A DNA stretch of 64,000 nucleotides from positions 3,844,001-3,908,000 of the forward strand of contig CP043652.1 of NCBI GenBank assembly GCA_014218215.1, given 5' to 3'. Under the pieces are notes generated by a model that saw only the letters and a list, made by a program, of their open reading frames with translations, did no database searches and was not told where the DNA came from. This DNA comes from Geodermatophilaceae bacterium NBWT11. Lineage in GTDB: Bacteria > Actinomycetota > Actinomycetes > Mycobacteriales > Geodermatophilaceae. The translations under genes and the position numbers were made by a program. Below are positions 36,897 to 48,112 of this stretch, one piece after another. Numbering within the stretch: position 1 is the first letter of the stretch; each line of letters begins with the position of its first letter.

Positions 36897-36906
36897 GCAC
36901 CACGGC

Positions 36907-36912
36907 GACAAT
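36907..36912 (+). promoter_or_regulatory. -10-like box for leaderless trpB
   Basis: GACAAT lies 6 nt (GGGCGG) before the GTG at 36919. Confidence 0.45.
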
Positions 36913-36918
36913 GGGCGG

Positions 36919-38280
36919 GTGACTGCCACGACGCTCCCGCCCACCCCCGAAGCGAGCCTCACCCGGCCGCGACCGGAGTGGCCGGACGCGACCGGTCACT
37001 TCGGCCCCTACGGCGGCCGGTTCGTCCCCGAGGCGCTGATCGCGGCTCTCGACGAGCTGTCCGAGGCCTACGAGGCCATGCGGGTCGACCCGGTCTTCCT
37101 CGCCGAGTTCGAGCGGCTGCACCGCGACTACACCGGTCGGCCCTCCCCGATCACCGAGGTGCCCCGCTTCGCCGAGCACTGCGGCGGCGCCCGGGTGCTG
37201 CTCAAGCGGGAGGACCTCAACCACACCGGCTCGCACAAGATCAACAACGTGCTGGGCCAGGCGCTGCTCACCAAGCGGATCGGCAAGAAGCGGGTCATCG
37301 CCGAGACCGGGGCGGGCCAGCACGGGGTCGCCACCGCGACGGCTGCCGCCCTCATGGGCCTGGAGTGCACGGTCTACATGGGCGAGGAGGACACCCGCCG
37401 CCAGGCGCTCAACGTGGCCCGGATGCGGCTGCTCGGCGCCGAGGTGGTCCCGGTGACCACCGGCTCCAAGACCCTCAAGGACGCCATCAACGAGGCGTTC
37501 CGCGACTGGGTGACCAACGTGGAGACGACGAACTACGTCTTCGGCACCGTCGCCGGCCCGCACCCGTTCCCGGCCATGGTCCGGGACTTCCAGCGGGTCA
37601 TCGGCGACGAGGCCCGCGCCCAGGTGCTCGACCGGGAGGGCCGGCTGCCCGACGCGGTGCTGGCCTGCGTGGGGGGCGGCTCGAATGCGATCGGCATCTT
37701 CACCGCCTTCGTGCCCGACGCCGGCGTCCGGCTGGTCGGCCTGGAGGCCGGTGGCGACGGCGTGGAGACCGGCCGGCACGCCTCCTCCATCACCGGGGGC
37801 CAGCCGGGCGTGCTGCACGGCGCCCGCTCCTACCTGCTCCAGGACGAGAACGGCCAGACCGTCGAGTCGCACTCGATCTCGGCCGGCCTGGACTACCCCG
37901 GTGTCGGCCCCGAGCACAGCTACCTCAGCGACATGGGCCGCGCGGAGTACCGCCCGGTGACCGACAGCCAGGCCATGGAGGCCTTCGCGCTGCTGTGCCG
38001 CACCGAGGGCATCATCCCGGCGATCGAGAGCGCGCACGCCCTGGCCGGGGCGATCACCCTGGGCCGCGAGATGGGTCCGGACGCGCTGCTGCTGGTGAAC
38101 CTCTCCGGCCGCGGGGACAAGGACGTCGAGACCGCCAGCGCGTGGTTCGGGCTGGGCGGCGGGTCCAGTGCCCCGACCGACGAGGACGAGCGCGCGGTCG
38201 AGGACGGCCGGGGTGCCGAGCCCGGCCCCGCGCTCGGCGACGCCGAGGACACCACCGTGCAGGACGGGGACGCGCTGTGA
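36919..38280 (+). CDS. trpB: Tryptophan synthase beta subunit
   Basis: PLP enzyme that condenses indole with serine to tryptophan; 453 residues. The PLP lysine is K107 in [16 protein letters not shown] and the phosphate loop GGGSNAIG are present. At about 453 residues it is longer than the usual 400: an acidic, probably disordered tail of about 45 residues follows the normal end at GLGGG. A 24-residue N-terminal leader precedes the conserved [13 protein letters not shown]. Start supported by GACAAT 6 nt upstream. Overlaps trpA by GTGA. Confidence 0.96.
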   Translation: MTATTLPPTPEASLTRPRPEWPDATGHFGPYGGRFVPEALIAALDELSEAYEAMRVDPVFLAEFERLHRDYTGRPSPITEVPRFAEHCGGARVLLKREDLNHTGSHKINNVLGQALLTKRIGKKRVIAETGAGQHGVATATAAALMGLECTVYMGEEDTRRQALNVARMRLLGAEVVPVTTGSKTLKDAINEAFRDWVTNVETTNYVFGTVAGPHPFPAMVRDFQRVIGDEARAQVLDREGRLPDAVLACVGGGSNAIGIFTAFVPDAGVRLVGLEAGGDGVETGRHASSITGGQPGVLHGARSYLLQDENGQTVESHSISAGLDYPGVGPEHSYLSDMGRAEYRPVTDSQAMEAFALLCRTEGIIPAIESAHALAGAITLGREMGPDALLLVNLSGRGDKDVETASAWFGLGGGSSAPTDEDERAVEDGRGAEPGPALGDAEDTTVQDGDAL

Positions 38281-39071
38281 GCTCTGCGCTGGGCACCCGG
38301 ATCGACGCGGCCAGGGCCGAGGGCCGGTCCGCGCTGATCGCCTACCTGCCGGTCGGCTACCCCGACGTCCCCGGGTCGATCGAGGCCATGGTGGCCGCGG
38401 TCGAGGGCGGCGCGGACGTCGTGGAGATCGGGGTGCCCTACTCCGACCCCGGCATGGACGGCCCGACCATCCAGGAGGCCGTCGAGGTGGCCGTCCGCGC
38501 CGGGGTCGGGATGAAGGACGTGCTGCAGGCGGTGGCCGCGGTGGCCGAGGCCGGTGCCGTACCGGTGGTGATGAGCTACTGGAACCCCGTCGAGCGCTAC
38601 GGCGTGCAGCGCTTCGCCACCGACCTGGCCGCCGCCGGGGGAGCCGGGGCGATCACCCCGGACCTGGTGCCCGACGAGGCCGCGGCCTGGATCGCGGCCA
38701 GCGACGAGGCCGGCCTGGACCGGGTCTTCCTGGTCGCGCCGTCCTCCACGCCGGCCCGGCTGGCCAGCACGACCGCCGCCTGCCGGGGGTTCGTCTACGC
38801 CGCCTCGACCATGGGCGTCACCGGCACCCGCGCCACCGTGGGCGACACCGCCGAGGTGCTGGTCACCCGCACCCGGGAGGCCGCGCCCGCCGACCTCGCC
38901 GTCTGCGTGGGCCTCGGGGTCAGCAACGGGGACCAGGCGGCGGAGGTGGCGGCCTTCGCCGACGGCGTCATCGTCGGCTCGGCCTACGTCCGCCAGCTGA
39001 TCGACGGGCACGGCGCCGACGGCGTCCGCGCGCTGTCGGCCGACCTGGCCGCCGGGGTGCGCCGCCGGTGA
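38277..39071 (+). CDS. trpA: Tryptophan synthase alpha subunit
   Basis: Cleaves indole-3-glycerol phosphate to indole, channelled to TrpB; 264 residues. The catalytic Glu and Asp are in [18 protein letters not shown]. The phosphate-binding [10 protein letters not shown] and [10 protein letters not shown] are also seen. Overlaps both trpB and lgt by GTGA, giving a trpB-trpA-lgt translational chain. Confidence 0.96.
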   Translation: MSSALGTRIDAARAEGRSALIAYLPVGYPDVPGSIEAMVAAVEGGADVVEIGVPYSDPGMDGPTIQEAVEVAVRAGVGMKDVLQAVAAVAEAGAVPVVMSYWNPVERYGVQRFATDLAAAGGAGAITPDLVPDEAAAWIAASDEAGLDRVFLVAPSSTPARLASTTAACRGFVYAASTMGVTGTRATVGDTAEVLVTRTREAAPADLAVCVGLGVSNGDQAAEVAAFADGVIVGSAYVRQLIDGHGADGVRALSADLAAGVRRR

Positions 39072-40060
39072 GCACCGAGCTGCTGGCGGCGATCCCGAGC
39101 CCCACGCAGGGCGTCTGGGACATCGGGCCCTTCCCGCTGCGGGCCTACGCGCTGTGCATCATCGCCGGCATCGTGATCGCCGCCTGGATGACCGAGAAGC
39201 GCTGGGTCGCCCGCGGGGGAGCCCCCGGCGACTCGTTGGACATCGCCGTCTGGGCGGTGCCCTTCGGCATCGTCGGCGGCCGCGTCTACCACGTGATCAC
39301 CACCCCCGAGCCCTACTGGGGGGAGAACGGCGACCCGGTGCGGGCGCTCTACATCTGGGAGGGCGGCCTGGGCATCTGGGGCGCCATCGCCCTGGGTGGC
39401 GTCGGCGCCTGGATCGCCTGCCGGCGCCGCGGCATCCCCCTGCCGGCCTACGCCGACGCCCTGGCCCCGGGCCTGCTCGTCGCCCAGGCGGTCGGCCGGC
39501 TGGGCAACTGGTTCAACAACGAGCTGTACGGGCGGGCCACCGACCTCCCGTGGGGGCTGACGATCCACGAGTGGGACCAGTCGGCGGGCCGGGCGGTCAC
39601 CGACGCCGCCGGCAACCCGGTCGTGCTGGGCACCTTCCAGCCGACCTTCCTCTACGAGCTGCTGTGGAACCTGGCCGTCGCCGCGGTCGTCATCTGGGCC
39701 GACCGGCGCTTCCAGCTCTCGCACGGGCGTGCCTTCGCCCTCTACGTGGCCGGCTATTGCCTGGGCCGCGGGTGGATCGAGACGCTGCGCATCGACGAGG
39801 CCGAGCGCTTCTTCGGCGTGCGGCTCAACGTCTTCACCGCCGTGGTGGTCGGGCTGGCCGCCGTGGCGTACCTGGTCTGGCAGCGCGGCCGCCCGCGCGA
39901 GGTGATCACCCGCGGCGAGGAGTTCCGGGCCAGCGAGGCCGCCGAGAAGAGCGCGGACGACGACGCGGACGAGACCGCCGCGGAGCCGGCAGACGCGCCG
40001 CTGACCAGCGCGAAGGACCCTGACGACCCACCTGCACCACGTGCGGGGACGACGACCTGA
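39068..40060 (+). CDS. lgt: Prolipoprotein diacylglyceryl transferase
   Basis: Integral membrane enzyme that adds diacylglycerol to the lipobox cysteine of prolipoproteins; 330 residues and about seven helices. The Lgt signature GRLGNWFNNELYGR is present, with the essential Arg and Asn; FPLRAYALCIIAG near the N terminus is the other conserved block, and VGGRVYHVI carries a conserved His. A charged Asp/Glu-rich tail (about 285-330) is extra to the enterobacterial form but common in actinobacteria. Overlaps trpA by GTGA. The gap to gltB follows. Confidence 0.96.
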   Translation: MSTELLAAIPSPTQGVWDIGPFPLRAYALCIIAGIVIAAWMTEKRWVARGGAPGDSLDIAVWAVPFGIVGGRVYHVITTPEPYWGENGDPVRALYIWEGGLGIWGAIALGGVGAWIACRRRGIPLPAYADALAPGLLVAQAVGRLGNWFNNELYGRATDLPWGLTIHEWDQSAGRAVTDAAGNPVVLGTFQPTFLYELLWNLAVAAVVIWADRRFQLSHGRAFALYVAGYCLGRGWIETLRIDEAERFFGVRLNVFTAVVVGLAAVAYLVWQRGRPREVITRGEEFRASEAAEKSADDDADETAAEPADAPLTSAKDPDDPPAPRAGTTT

Positions 40061-40359
40061 CGGAGACGTTCGCCACCCTGCGCGAGCGTGTCGCGAGTGT
40101 GTCCACTCTGTGTACGCTCCCGATGAGGCCACCCAGCGATCCTGGGGTGGACGACCACGTCGGAACCGGGCCAGCGACGCCCCGCGCACGACACCCCGCG
40201 GAGACCCGCCCGTGGGTGCGCGAGAGCCCTGCCGGGCCCTGCACCACCTGATCCACCTCCCCCCGCCCGCCCCTGACCACCCGGCCGGGCCCCACCGGGC
40301 CCCCCGCGAGCATCCGGCTCCTCCCGGACGACGCGGGTCTCGCCGTCGACGGGAGTGAC
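40061..40359. other. Intergenic leader region of gltB
   Basis: The longest non-coding gap in the window (299 bp), between lgt and gltB. A TACGCT hexamer at 40113-40118 is a possible -10 element without a good -35; it would give a leader of about 235 nt. No riboswitch or small gene is recognised. A GACGGGAGTGAC stretch precedes the gltB ATG and supplies the ribosome site. Confidence 0.35.
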
Positions 40360-43300
40360 ATGTCTTCCTCCACCACGCCGACCACCACGCCGGCTCCTGC
40401 CTCGCGGGTCCCCTTCTCCGCGGTCCCGGCAGCCTCTGGGCTGTACGACCCGCGCAACGAGCACGACGCCTGCGGCGTGGCCTTCGTGGCCGACGCGCAG
40501 GGCCGGCGCTCGCGGAAGATCGTCGCGATGGGCCTCACCGCCCTGCACAACCTGGACCACCGCGGTGCCGCGGGCTCCGAGCCCAACTCCGGGGACGGCG
40601 CCGGCATCCTGACCCAGGTGCCCGACGCGCTGCTGCGCGCCGTCGTGGACTTCGACCTGCCCCCGGTGGGCGAGTACGCCGTCGGCGTGGGCTTCCTGCC
40701 CCGCGACGAGACCGAGCGGGCCGCCCGGGTCGCCGACGTCGCCCGGCTCGCCGCCGAGGAGGGCCTGGTCGTCCTGGGCTGGCGCGAGCTGCCCATCGCC
40801 CCCGAGGCCGCCGACATCGGCCCCACCGCGCTGGCCGTCATGCCGCACTTCGCCCAGCTGTTCGTGGCCGAGGGCACCGCGGCCCGCGCCGACGCCACCG
40901 CCTTCGGCGGCACCTCCACCAACCACGGCGTCACCCGGCTCGAGCGCCGCGCGTTCGTGCTCCGCAAGCGGGCCGAGCGCGCCGCCGAGGCCGACGGCAG
41001 CTCGCTGTACTTCGCCTCGCTGAGCTCCCGCACGGTCACCTACAAGGGGATGCTGACCACCGACCAGCTCCCGGCGTTCTTCCCCGACCTCACCGACGAC
41101 CGGTACGAGTCGGCGATCGCGCTGGTGCACAGCCGGTTCTCCACCAACACCTTCCCGAGCTGGCCGCTGGCCCACCCGTTCCGGGTCATCGCGCACAACG
41201 GCGAGATCAACACCATCAAGGGCAACCGCAACCGCATGCGGGCCCGTGAGGCCAAGCTCGACACCCACCTGTTCGACGGCCCGGCCGGCCCCGCCTCCGA
41301 GCTCGGCCTGGAGCGCGTCTTCCCGGTCACCGCCGCCGACTTCAGCGACTCGGCCACCTTCGACGAGGTGCTCGAGCTGCTGCACCTGTCAGGTCGCTCG
41401 CTCCCGCACGCGGTGCTGATGATGATCCCCGAGGCGTGGGAGAACCACGCCGAGATGGACGCCGCCCGCCGCGCGTTCTACCGCTTCCACTCCGCGGTCA
41501 TGGAGCCCTGGGACGGCCCGGCCTGCGTCGCGTTCACCGACGGCACCCAGATCGGCGCCGTGCTGGACCGCAACGGCCTGCGCCCCGGGCGCTGGTGGCG
41601 CACCAAGGACGACGTCGTCGTCCTCGCCTCGGAGGTCGGCGTACTCGACATCCCCGCCGGGGACGTGGTGGCCAAGGGCCGGCTGCAGCCGGGCCGGATG
41701 TTCCTGCTGGACACCGCCCAGGGCCGGATCATCGCCGACGACGAGGTCAAGGGCGCCCTCGCCGCCGAGCACCCCTACGACGACTGGCTGCACGCCGGGC
41801 TGATCCACCTGCCCTCGCTGCCCGAGCGTCGCCGCTCGCGGCCCAGCCACGAGTCCGTCGTCCGCCGGCAGCTGCTGTTCGGCTACACCGAGGAGCAGCT
41901 GCGCATCCTGCTGCAGCCGATGGCCGCCAGCGGGGCCGAGCCGATCGGCTCGATGGGCACCGACACCCCGGTCGCCGCGCTGAGCGACCGCTCCCGGCTG
42001 CTCTACGACTACTTCGGGCAGCTGTTCGCCCAGGTGACCAACCCGCCGCTGGACGCCATCCGCGAGGAGCTGGTGACCAGCCTGGGCCGCACCTTCGGCC
42101 CCGAGGGCAACCTGCTCTCGGCCACCCCGGCGTCCTGCCGGCAGGTCGTGCTGCCGTTCCCGGTCATCGACAACGACGAGCTCGCCAAGATCCTGCACAT
42201 CGACGACGACGGCGACCTGCCCGGCTTCGCCGCCGTGCGGATCACCGGCCACTTCGACGTCAACGGCGGCGGCGACGCCCTCGAGCAGGCCATCGCCGCC
42301 CTGCAGACCAAGGTCAGCAAGGCCATCTCGGCCGGCGCGCGGGTCATCGTGCTCTCCGACCGGGACTGCGACGAGCAGCGCGCCCCGATCCCCTCGCTGC
42401 TGATGACCGCCGCAGTCCACCACCACCTGGTGCGCGAGCGCACCCGGATGGAGGTCGGGCTGATCGTCGAGTCCGGCGACTGCCGCGAGGTGCACCACGT
42501 GGCCCTGCTGCTGGGCTACGGCGCGGCCGCGGTCAACCCCTACCTGGCCTTCGAGAGCGTCGAGGACCTGATCCGCGACGGTCTGCTCACCGGCGTGCAG
42601 CCGGCCCAGGCCGTGCGCAACGTGGTCAAGGCCATGGGCAAGGGCGTCCTGAAGGTCATGAGCAAGATGGGCATCAGCACCGTCGGCTCGTACACGATGG
42701 CGCAGATCTTCGAGGCCGTCGGGCTCTCCCAGGACCTGGTCGAGAAGTACTTCACCGGGACGTCGTCCACCCTCGGTGGCGTCGGGCTCGACGTGCTCGC
42801 CGAGGAGGTGGCCATGCGCCACCGCCGGGCCTACCCCTCCAACCCCACCGAGGTCGCGCACCGCAAGCTCACCGTGGGAGGGGAGTACCAGTGGCGCCGC
42901 GAGGGCGAGGTGCACCTGTTCAACCCCGAGACGGTGTTCCTGCTCCAGCACGCCACCCGGTCCCGGCAGTTCGACGTGTTCGAGAAGTACACCGACGCCG
43001 TCGACCAGCTCTCCCGCGAGGCCTCCACGCTGCGTGGCCTGTTCGCGTTCAAGGAGGGCCTGCGCCCGCCGGTGCCGATCGACGAGGTCGAGCCGGTCAG
43101 CGCGATCGTGAAGCGGTTCTCCACCGGTGCCATGAGCTACGGCTCGGTCTCCCAGGAGGCGCACCAGACCCTCGCTATCGCGATGAACCGCCTCGGCGGC
43201 AAGTCCAACACCGGCGAGGGCGGCGAGGACGCTGACCGCTTCACCCCCGACGAGAACGGCGACCTGCGCCGCTCGGCGATCAAGCAGGTGGCCAGCGGCC

Positions 43301-45024
43301 GCTTCGGCGTGACGAGTGAGTACCTGGTCAACGCCGACGACATCCAGATCAAGATGGCCCAGGGCGCCAAGCCCGGCGAGGGCGGTCAGCTCCCGGGGTC
43401 GAAGGTCTACCCGTGGATCGCCCGCACCCGGCACTCCACCCCCGGGGTCGGCCTGATCTCCCCGCCGCCGCACCACGACATCTACTCCATCGAGGACCTC
43501 AAGCAGCTCATCCACGACCTCAAGAACGCCAACAACGAGGCGCGGGTGCACGTCAAGCTGGTCTCCGAGGTCGGGGTCGGCACCGTCGCGGCCGGGGTCA
43601 GCAAGGCCCACGCCGACGTCGTGCTGATCTCCGGCCACGACGGTGGCACCGGTGCCGCGCCGCTGACCTCGCTCAAGCACGCCGGCTCCCCGTGGGAGCT
43701 CGGCCTGGCCGAGACCCAGCAGACCCTGCTGGTCAACGGCTTGCGCGACCGCATCACCGTGCAGGTCGACGGGCAGATGAAGACCGGTCGGGACGTCGTC
43801 GTCGCCGCACTGCTGGGCGCAGAGGAGTTCGGCTTCGCCACCGCACCCCTGGTGGTCAGCGGCTGCGTGATGATGCGCGTCTGCCACCTGGACACCTGCC
43901 CGGTCGGGGTCGCCACCCAGAACCCCGAGCTGCGCAAGCGGTTCACCGGCCAGCCCGAGTTCGTGGTCACCTTCTTCGAGTTCCTCGCCGAGCAGGTCCG
44001 TGCGCTGCTGGCGCAGCTGGGCTTCCGGAGCATCGAGGAGGCCGTCGGCCAGGTCGAGGTGCTCGAGACCCGGGGCGCCATCGACCACTGGAAGGCAGCC
44101 GGGCTCGACCTCGCGCCGATGCTCGCCGTGCCGGCACTGCCCGAGGGCACCCCCCGCCGCCGGGTGCGCGGTCAGGACCACGGCCTGGACGTCGCCCTGG
44201 ACCAGACGCTGATCCAGCTCTGCGAGGGTGCGCTGCTCGACGCCCGCCCGGTGAGCCTGCAGCTGCCGGTGCGCAACGTGAACCGCACCGTCGGCACGAT
44301 GCTGGGCGCCATGGTCACCCGCCGCTACGGCGGCGAGGGCCTGCCCGAGGGCACCATCGACCTCACGTTCGAGGGGTCCGCGGGCCAGTCCTTCGGCGCC
44401 TTCGTGCCCGCCGGCATCACCATGCGGCTGCTCGGGGACGCCAACGACTACGTCGGCAAGGGCCTGTCCGGCGGTCGGATCGTCGTCCGCCCGGCGCTGG
44501 AGGCCACCTTCCCGGCCGAGGACGCCGTCATCGCCGGCAACGTGATCGGCTACGGCGCCACCGGCGGGGAGATCTTCCTGCGCGGTCGGGTCGGCGAGCG
44601 CTTCTGCGTCCGCAACTCCGGCGCGCTGGCGATCGTCGAGGGCGTCGGCGACCACGCCTGCGAGTACATGACCGGCGGTCGCGCGGTCATCCTCGGCGAG
44701 ACCGGGCGCAACGTGGCCGCCGGCATGAGCGGCGGCATCGCGTACGTGCTCGACCTGGCCGTCCACCGGGTCAACGGCGAGATGGTCGACGTCGAGTCGC
44801 TGTCCACCGAGGACTCGATGTGGCTGCGGGAGACCCTGACCCGCTACCGCGAGGAGACCGGCTCCACGGTCGCCACCGCACTGCTGGCCGACTGGGGCCG
44901 CTGGTCCGAGCGGTTCAGCGTGATCATGCCGCGGGACTACCGCCGCGCCATGGAGGCCAAGCGGGCCGCCGAGGCCGCCGGCTACGACGTCGACCGCGCC
45001 GTCATGGAGGCCGCTCGTGGCTGA
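40360..45024 (+). CDS. gltB: Glutamate synthase (NADPH) large subunit
   Basis: Makes two glutamates from glutamine and 2-oxoglutarate together with GltD, the main ammonia-assimilation route at low ammonium. 1554 residues in the usual order: class II glutamine amidotransferase with nucleophile Cys38 in HDACGVAF (a 37-residue propeptide must be removed), central domain, FMN-binding synthase domain with [18 protein letters not shown], the 3Fe-4S cysteines in [15 protein letters not shown], and the C-terminal beta-helix (GXXG repeats such as [11 protein letters not shown]). Followed by gltD after 35 bp. No frameshift seen. Confidence 0.97.
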   Translation: MSSSTTPTTTPAPASRVPFSAVPAASGLYDPRNEHDACGVAFVADAQGRRSRKIVAMGLTALHNLDHRGAAGSEPNSGDGAGILTQVPDALLRAVVDFDLPPVGEYAVGVGFLPRDETERAARVADVARLAAEEGLVVLGWRELPIAPEAADIGPTALAVMPHFAQLFVAEGTAARADATAFGGTSTNHGVTRLERRAFVLRKRAERAAEADGSSLYFASLSSRTVTYKGMLTTDQLPAFFPDLTDDRYESAIALVHSRFSTNTFPSWPLAHPFRVIAHNGEINTIKGNRNRMRAREAKLDTHLFDGPAGPASELGLERVFPVTAADFSDSATFDEVLELLHLSGRSLPHAVLMMIPEAWENHAEMDAARRAFYRFHSAVMEPWDGPACVAFTDGTQIGAVLDRNGLRPGRWWRTKDDVVVLASEVGVLDIPAGDVVAKGRLQPGRMFLLDTAQGRIIADDEVKGALAAEHPYDDWLHAGLIHLPSLPERRRSRPSHESVVRRQLLFGYTEEQLRILLQPMAASGAEPIGSMGTDTPVAALSDRSRLLYDYFGQLFAQVTNPPLDAIREELVTSLGRTFGPEGNLLSATPASCRQVVLPFPVIDNDELAKILHIDDDGDLPGFAAVRITGHFDVNGGGDALEQAIAALQTKVSKAISAGARVIVLSDRDCDEQRAPIPSLLMTAAVHHHLVRERTRMEVGLIVESGDCREVHHVALLLGYGAAAVNPYLAFESVEDLIRDGLLTGVQPAQAVRNVVKAMGKGVLKVMSKMGISTVGSYTMAQIFEAVGLSQDLVEKYFTGTSSTLGGVGLDVLAEEVAMRHRRAYPSNPTEVAHRKLTVGGEYQWRREGEVHLFNPETVFLLQHATRSRQFDVFEKYTDAVDQLSREASTLRGLFAFKEGLRPPVPIDEVEPVSAIVKRFSTGAMSYGSVSQEAHQTLAIAMNRLGGKSNTGEGGEDADRFTPDENGDLRRSAIKQVASGRFGVTSEYLVNADDIQIKMAQGAKPGEGGQLPGSKVYPWIARTRHSTPGVGLISPPPHHDIYSIEDLKQLIHDLKNANNEARVHVKLVSEVGVGTVAAGVSKAHADVVLISGHDGGTGAAPLTSLKHAGSPWELGLAETQQTLLVNGLRDRITVQVDGQMKTGRDVVVAALLGAEEFGFATAPLVVSGCVMMRVCHLDTCPVGVATQNPELRKRFTGQPEFVVTFFEFLAEQVRALLAQLGFRSIEEAVGQVEVLETRGAIDHWKAAGLDLAPMLAVPALPEGTPRRRVRGQDHGLDVALDQTLIQLCEGALLDARPVSLQLPVRNVNRTVGTMLGAMVTRRYGGEGLPEGTIDLTFEGSAGQSFGAFVPAGITMRLLGDANDYVGKGLSGGRIVVRPALEATFPAEDAVIAGNVIGYGATGGEIFLRGRVGERFCVRNSGALAIVEGVGDHACEYMTGGRAVILGETGRNVAAGMSGGIAYVLDLAVHRVNGEMVDVESLSTEDSMWLRETLTRYREETGSTVATALLADWGRWSERFSVIMPRDYRRAMEAKRAAEAAGYDVDRAVMEAARG

Positions 45025-45059
45025 CCTCTCCTTCCCCTTCGTCGCCCTGGAGGCCCGCT

Positions 45060-46544
45060 GTGCCTGACTCCACCGGTTTCCTCAAGTTCGAGCGGGCCAC
45101 CCCGCCGCGGCGTCCGGTCGACGTCCGGATCATGGACTGGAAGGAGGTCTACCTCGAGCGCGAGAAGGGCGGCGAGGAGGCCTTCGGCACCGCGGCGCTG
45201 CGCACCCAGGCGGCCCGCTGCATGGACTGCGGCATCCCGTTCTGCCACCACGGCTGCCCGCTGGGCAACCTGATCCCGGAGTGGAACGACCTCGTCCGCC
45301 GGGACGACTGGCGCGAGGCCACCGAGCGGCTGCACGCCACGAACAACTTCCCGGAGTTCACCGGGCGGCTGTGCCCGGCGCCCTGCGAGGGCTCCTGCGT
45401 GCTCAACCTGACCGAGTCCCCGGTGACCATCAAGCAGGTCGAGGTCGAGATCATCGACCGCGCCTTCGCCGAGGGCTGGGTCGAGCCGCAGCCGCCGGCC
45501 GAGCTGTCGGGCAAGAAGGTCGCCGTGGTCGGCTCCGGGCCGGCCGGGCTGGCCACCGCCCAGCAGCTGACCCGGGCCGGGCACGAGGTGACCGTCTTCG
45601 AGCGGGCCGACGCCATCGGCGGGCTCATGCGCTACGGCATCCCCGAGTTCAAGATGGAGAAGCGCCACCTGGACCGCCGGCTGGACCAGATGCGCGCCGA
45701 GGGCACCCGGTTCGTCACCGGCGTGGAGGTCGGGGCCGCGGGCTCCGACGTCACCGTCGAGCAGCTGCGGTCGGACTTCGACGCCGTGGTGCTCTCCGGT
45801 GGGGCGACCGTCGGCCGTGACCTGCCCGCCCCGGGCCGGGAGCTCGAGGGCATCCACCTGGCGATGGAGTTCCTGCCCGGCGGCAACCGGCAGGCCCTGG
45901 GCCAGGTCGAGCGCGCCCCGATCGACGCCCACGGCAAGCACGTGGTGATCATCGGCGGCGGTGACACCGGTGCCGACTGCCTGGGCACCTCGCACCGGCA
46001 GGGTGCGGCCTCGGTCGCGCAGCTGGAGATCATGCCCGAGCCGCCGTCGTCCCGGGGTGCGAAGAACCCCTGGCCGACCTACCCGATGGTGCTGCGGGTG
46101 TCCTCGGCGCACGAGGAGGGTGGCGACCGGATCTACTCGGTCAACACCGAGCGCTTCGTCGGCGACGAGGACGGTCACGTCCGCGCCATCGCCGTGCACG
46201 ACGTGGAGATGGTCGACGGGAAGTTCACCAAGGTCGAGGGCACCGAGCGCGAGCTCCCCGCCGACCTGGTCTTCCTGGCCATGGGCTTCACCGGTGCGCA
46301 GAAGGAGGGCCTGGTCGAGAGCCTCGGCGTCGAGGTCGACGGGCGCGGCAACGTCGTCCGGGACGCCGACTTCATGTCCTCGGTGCCCGGCGTCTTCGTG
46401 GCCGGGGACATCGGCCGCGGCCAGTCGCTCATCGTCTGGGCCATCGCCGAGGGCCGGGCTGCCGCCGGTGCCGTCGACACCTGGCTGACCGGGGCCTCCA
46501 TGCTGCCCCGGCCGATCACCCCCACGGCGGTCGCACTCCGATAA
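45060..46544 (+). CDS. gltD: Glutamate synthase (NADPH) small subunit
   Basis: Flavoprotein of 494 residues that transfers electrons from NADPH through FAD and two 4Fe-4S clusters to GltB. The cluster-binding N terminus shows RCMDCGIPFCHHGCPLGN and CPAPCEGSCVLN; the FAD site is VAVVGSGPAGLATAQQL and the NADPH site IIGGGDTGADCLG. The GTG start at 45060 has GGAGG 6 nt upstream. It ends in TAA, a rare stop in this window. A hairpin terminator lies downstream before pyk. Confidence 0.96.
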   Translation: MPDSTGFLKFERATPPRRPVDVRIMDWKEVYLEREKGGEEAFGTAALRTQAARCMDCGIPFCHHGCPLGNLIPEWNDLVRRDDWREATERLHATNNFPEFTGRLCPAPCEGSCVLNLTESPVTIKQVEVEIIDRAFAEGWVEPQPPAELSGKKVAVVGSGPAGLATAQQLTRAGHEVTVFERADAIGGLMRYGIPEFKMEKRHLDRRLDQMRAEGTRFVTGVEVGAAGSDVTVEQLRSDFDAVVLSGGATVGRDLPAPGRELEGIHLAMEFLPGGNRQALGQVERAPIDAHGKHVVIIGGGDTGADCLGTSHRQGAASVAQLEIMPEPPSSRGAKNPWPTYPMVLRVSSAHEEGGDRIYSVNTERFVGDEDGHVRAIAVHDVEMVDGKFTKVEGTERELPADLVFLAMGFTGAQKEGLVESLGVEVDGRGNVVRDADFMSSVPGVFVAGDIGRGQSLIVWAIAEGRAAAGAVDTWLTGASMLPRPITPTAVALR

Positions 46545-46620
46545 GGACCCCGCTGCCCCCCACGACACGCTTCGCGCGCCGCGGGTCCCTGCAGCGGGGC
46601 CAGACATCATGACGTTTCCG

Positions 46621-46652
46621 TGGGGCGGTCCGGGTTCTCCCGGGCCGCCCCA
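46621..46652 (+). terminator. Hairpin terminator after gltD
   Basis: Stem TGGGGCGG/CCGCCCCA with an inner CGGG/CCCG pair around TTCT. It ends 1 nt before the pyk -10 box (46654), so it also occupies the place of a pyk -35 element. Confidence 0.65.
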
Positions 46653-46653
46653 C

Positions 46654-46659
46654 TAGGTT
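46654..46659 (+). promoter_or_regulatory. -10 box for leaderless pyk
   Basis: TAGGTT lies 7 nt (GAGCACC) before the ATG at 46667. Confidence 0.6.
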
Positions 46660-46666
46660 GAGCACC

Positions 46667-48082
46667 ATGTCCCGTCGCGCCAAGATCGTCTGCACCCTGG
46701 GCCCCGCCGTGGGCACCGCCGAGCAGATCACCGCCCTCGTCGAGTCCGGCATGGACGTCGCCCGGCTGAACTTCAGCCACGGCGAGCACGCCGACCACGA
46801 GCGCAACTACCACCTCGTCCGCACCGCGTCGGACTCCGTCGGCCGCGCGGTCGCCGTGCTGGCCGACCTCCAGGGCCCCAAGATCCGGCTCGGCCGCTTC
46901 GTCGACGGTCCGGTCCTCTGGGCCACCGGCTCCCGCGTGTGCATCACCGTCGAGGACGTCGAGGGCACCGCCGAGCGGGTCGGCACCACGTACAAGAACC
47001 TGGCCAACGACGTCCGCGTCGGTGACCGGCTGCTCGTCGACGACGGCAACCTCTCCCTCACCGTGGTCGAGGTCGACGGGCCCGACGTGTGGTGCCTGGT
47101 CCTCGAGGGCGGCGTCGTCTCCAACAACAAGGGCCTGTCGCTGCCCGGGGTCGCGGTCAGCGTCCCGGCGATGAGCGAGAAGGACGAGGAGGACCTCCGG
47201 TTCGCCCTGGGCCTCGGGGTCGACTTCATCGCGCTGTCCTTCGTCCGCAAGGCCGAGGACGTCGAGCTGGTGCGCGAGATCATGCGCCAGATGGACGTCG
47301 ACCTCCCGGTCATCGCCAAGCTGGAGAAGCCCGAGGCGGTGGAGAACCTCGAGGCCATCGTCGAGGCCTTCGACGGGATCATGGTCGCCCGCGGCGACCT
47401 GGGCGTGGAGCTGCCGCTGGAGCAGGTCCCGCTGGTGCAGAAGCGCGCCGTGCAGGCCGCCCGCGAGCGGAACAAGCCGGTCATCGTGGCCACCCAGATG
47501 CTCGAGTCGATGATCAACTCCTCCCGGCCCACCCGGGCCGAGGCCTCCGACGTCGCCAACGCCGTGCTCGACGGTGCCGACGCCGTGATGCTGTCGGGGG
47601 AGACCTCGGTCGGGAAGTTCCCCATCGCCGCGGTGCGCACCATGGAGCGGATCATCGACGCGGTCGAGTCCGACGCGGTGCGGGTGCCGGCCCTGCTGCG
47701 CCAGTCCCGCTCGCGCTCCGGTGCCATCGTCCGGGCCGCCCGCGAGGTGGGCGAGGCCCTCGAGGTCGACGCGCTGGCCGCGTTCACGATGACCGGGGAC
47801 ACCGTCCGCCGGCTCGCCGCGCTGCACACCACCCTGCCGATCCTGGCCTTCACCACCGACCCGCGGGTGCGCAGCCGGATGGCGCTGTCCTGGGGTGTGG
47901 AGACCTTCCTGGTGCCCGAGGTCGGGCACACCGACGACATGGTCGGGCAGGTCGACTTCTCGCTGCTGTCGATCGGCCGGCTCAAGGAGGGTGACCGGGT
48001 GGTCGTCGTCGCCGGCTCGCCGCCGAACATCTCCGGCTCCACGAACCTCATCCGGGTGCACGAGATCGGCCAGCATGCCTGA
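46667..48082 (+). CDS. pyk: Pyruvate kinase
   Basis: Final glycolytic enzyme, phosphoenolpyruvate plus ADP to pyruvate plus ATP; 471 residues, normal length. AKIVCTLGPAVGT at the N terminus, SGMDVARLNFSHG, the active-site signature AKLEKPEAVENL, MVARGDLGVELP and ATQMLESMINSSRPTRAE are present. The ATG at 46667 was chosen over a TTG 9 nt earlier because of the TAGGTT box 7 nt upstream. tesB follows after 30 bp, the same order as pykA-tesB1 in mycobacteria. Confidence 0.97.
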   Translation: MSRRAKIVCTLGPAVGTAEQITALVESGMDVARLNFSHGEHADHERNYHLVRTASDSVGRAVAVLADLQGPKIRLGRFVDGPVLWATGSRVCITVEDVEGTAERVGTTYKNLANDVRVGDRLLVDDGNLSLTVVEVDGPDVWCLVLEGGVVSNNKGLSLPGVAVSVPAMSEKDEEDLRFALGLGVDFIALSFVRKAEDVELVREIMRQMDVDLPVIAKLEKPEAVENLEAIVEAFDGIMVARGDLGVELPLEQVPLVQKRAVQAARERNKPVIVATQMLESMINSSRPTRAEASDVANAVLDGADAVMLSGETSVGKFPIAAVRTMERIIDAVESDAVRVPALLRQSRSRSGAIVRAAREVGEALEVDALAAFTMTGDTVRRLAALHTTLPILAFTTDPRVRSRMALSWGVETFLVPEVGHTDDMVGQVDFSLLSIGRLKEGDRVVVVAGSPPNISGSTNLIRVHEIGQHA

Positions 48083-48112
48083 CCCCGCACCGGGGCCACG
48101 AGGCAGCACGGG

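Noticed and set aside
40061-40359. Riboswitch or small RNA in the gltB leader
   Set aside because: I found no recognisable aptamer motif or conserved stem set; the length alone is not evidence.
41389-44766. 1125-codon antisense open frame across gltB
   Set aside because: Same reason: a shadow of an unmistakable gltB gene.
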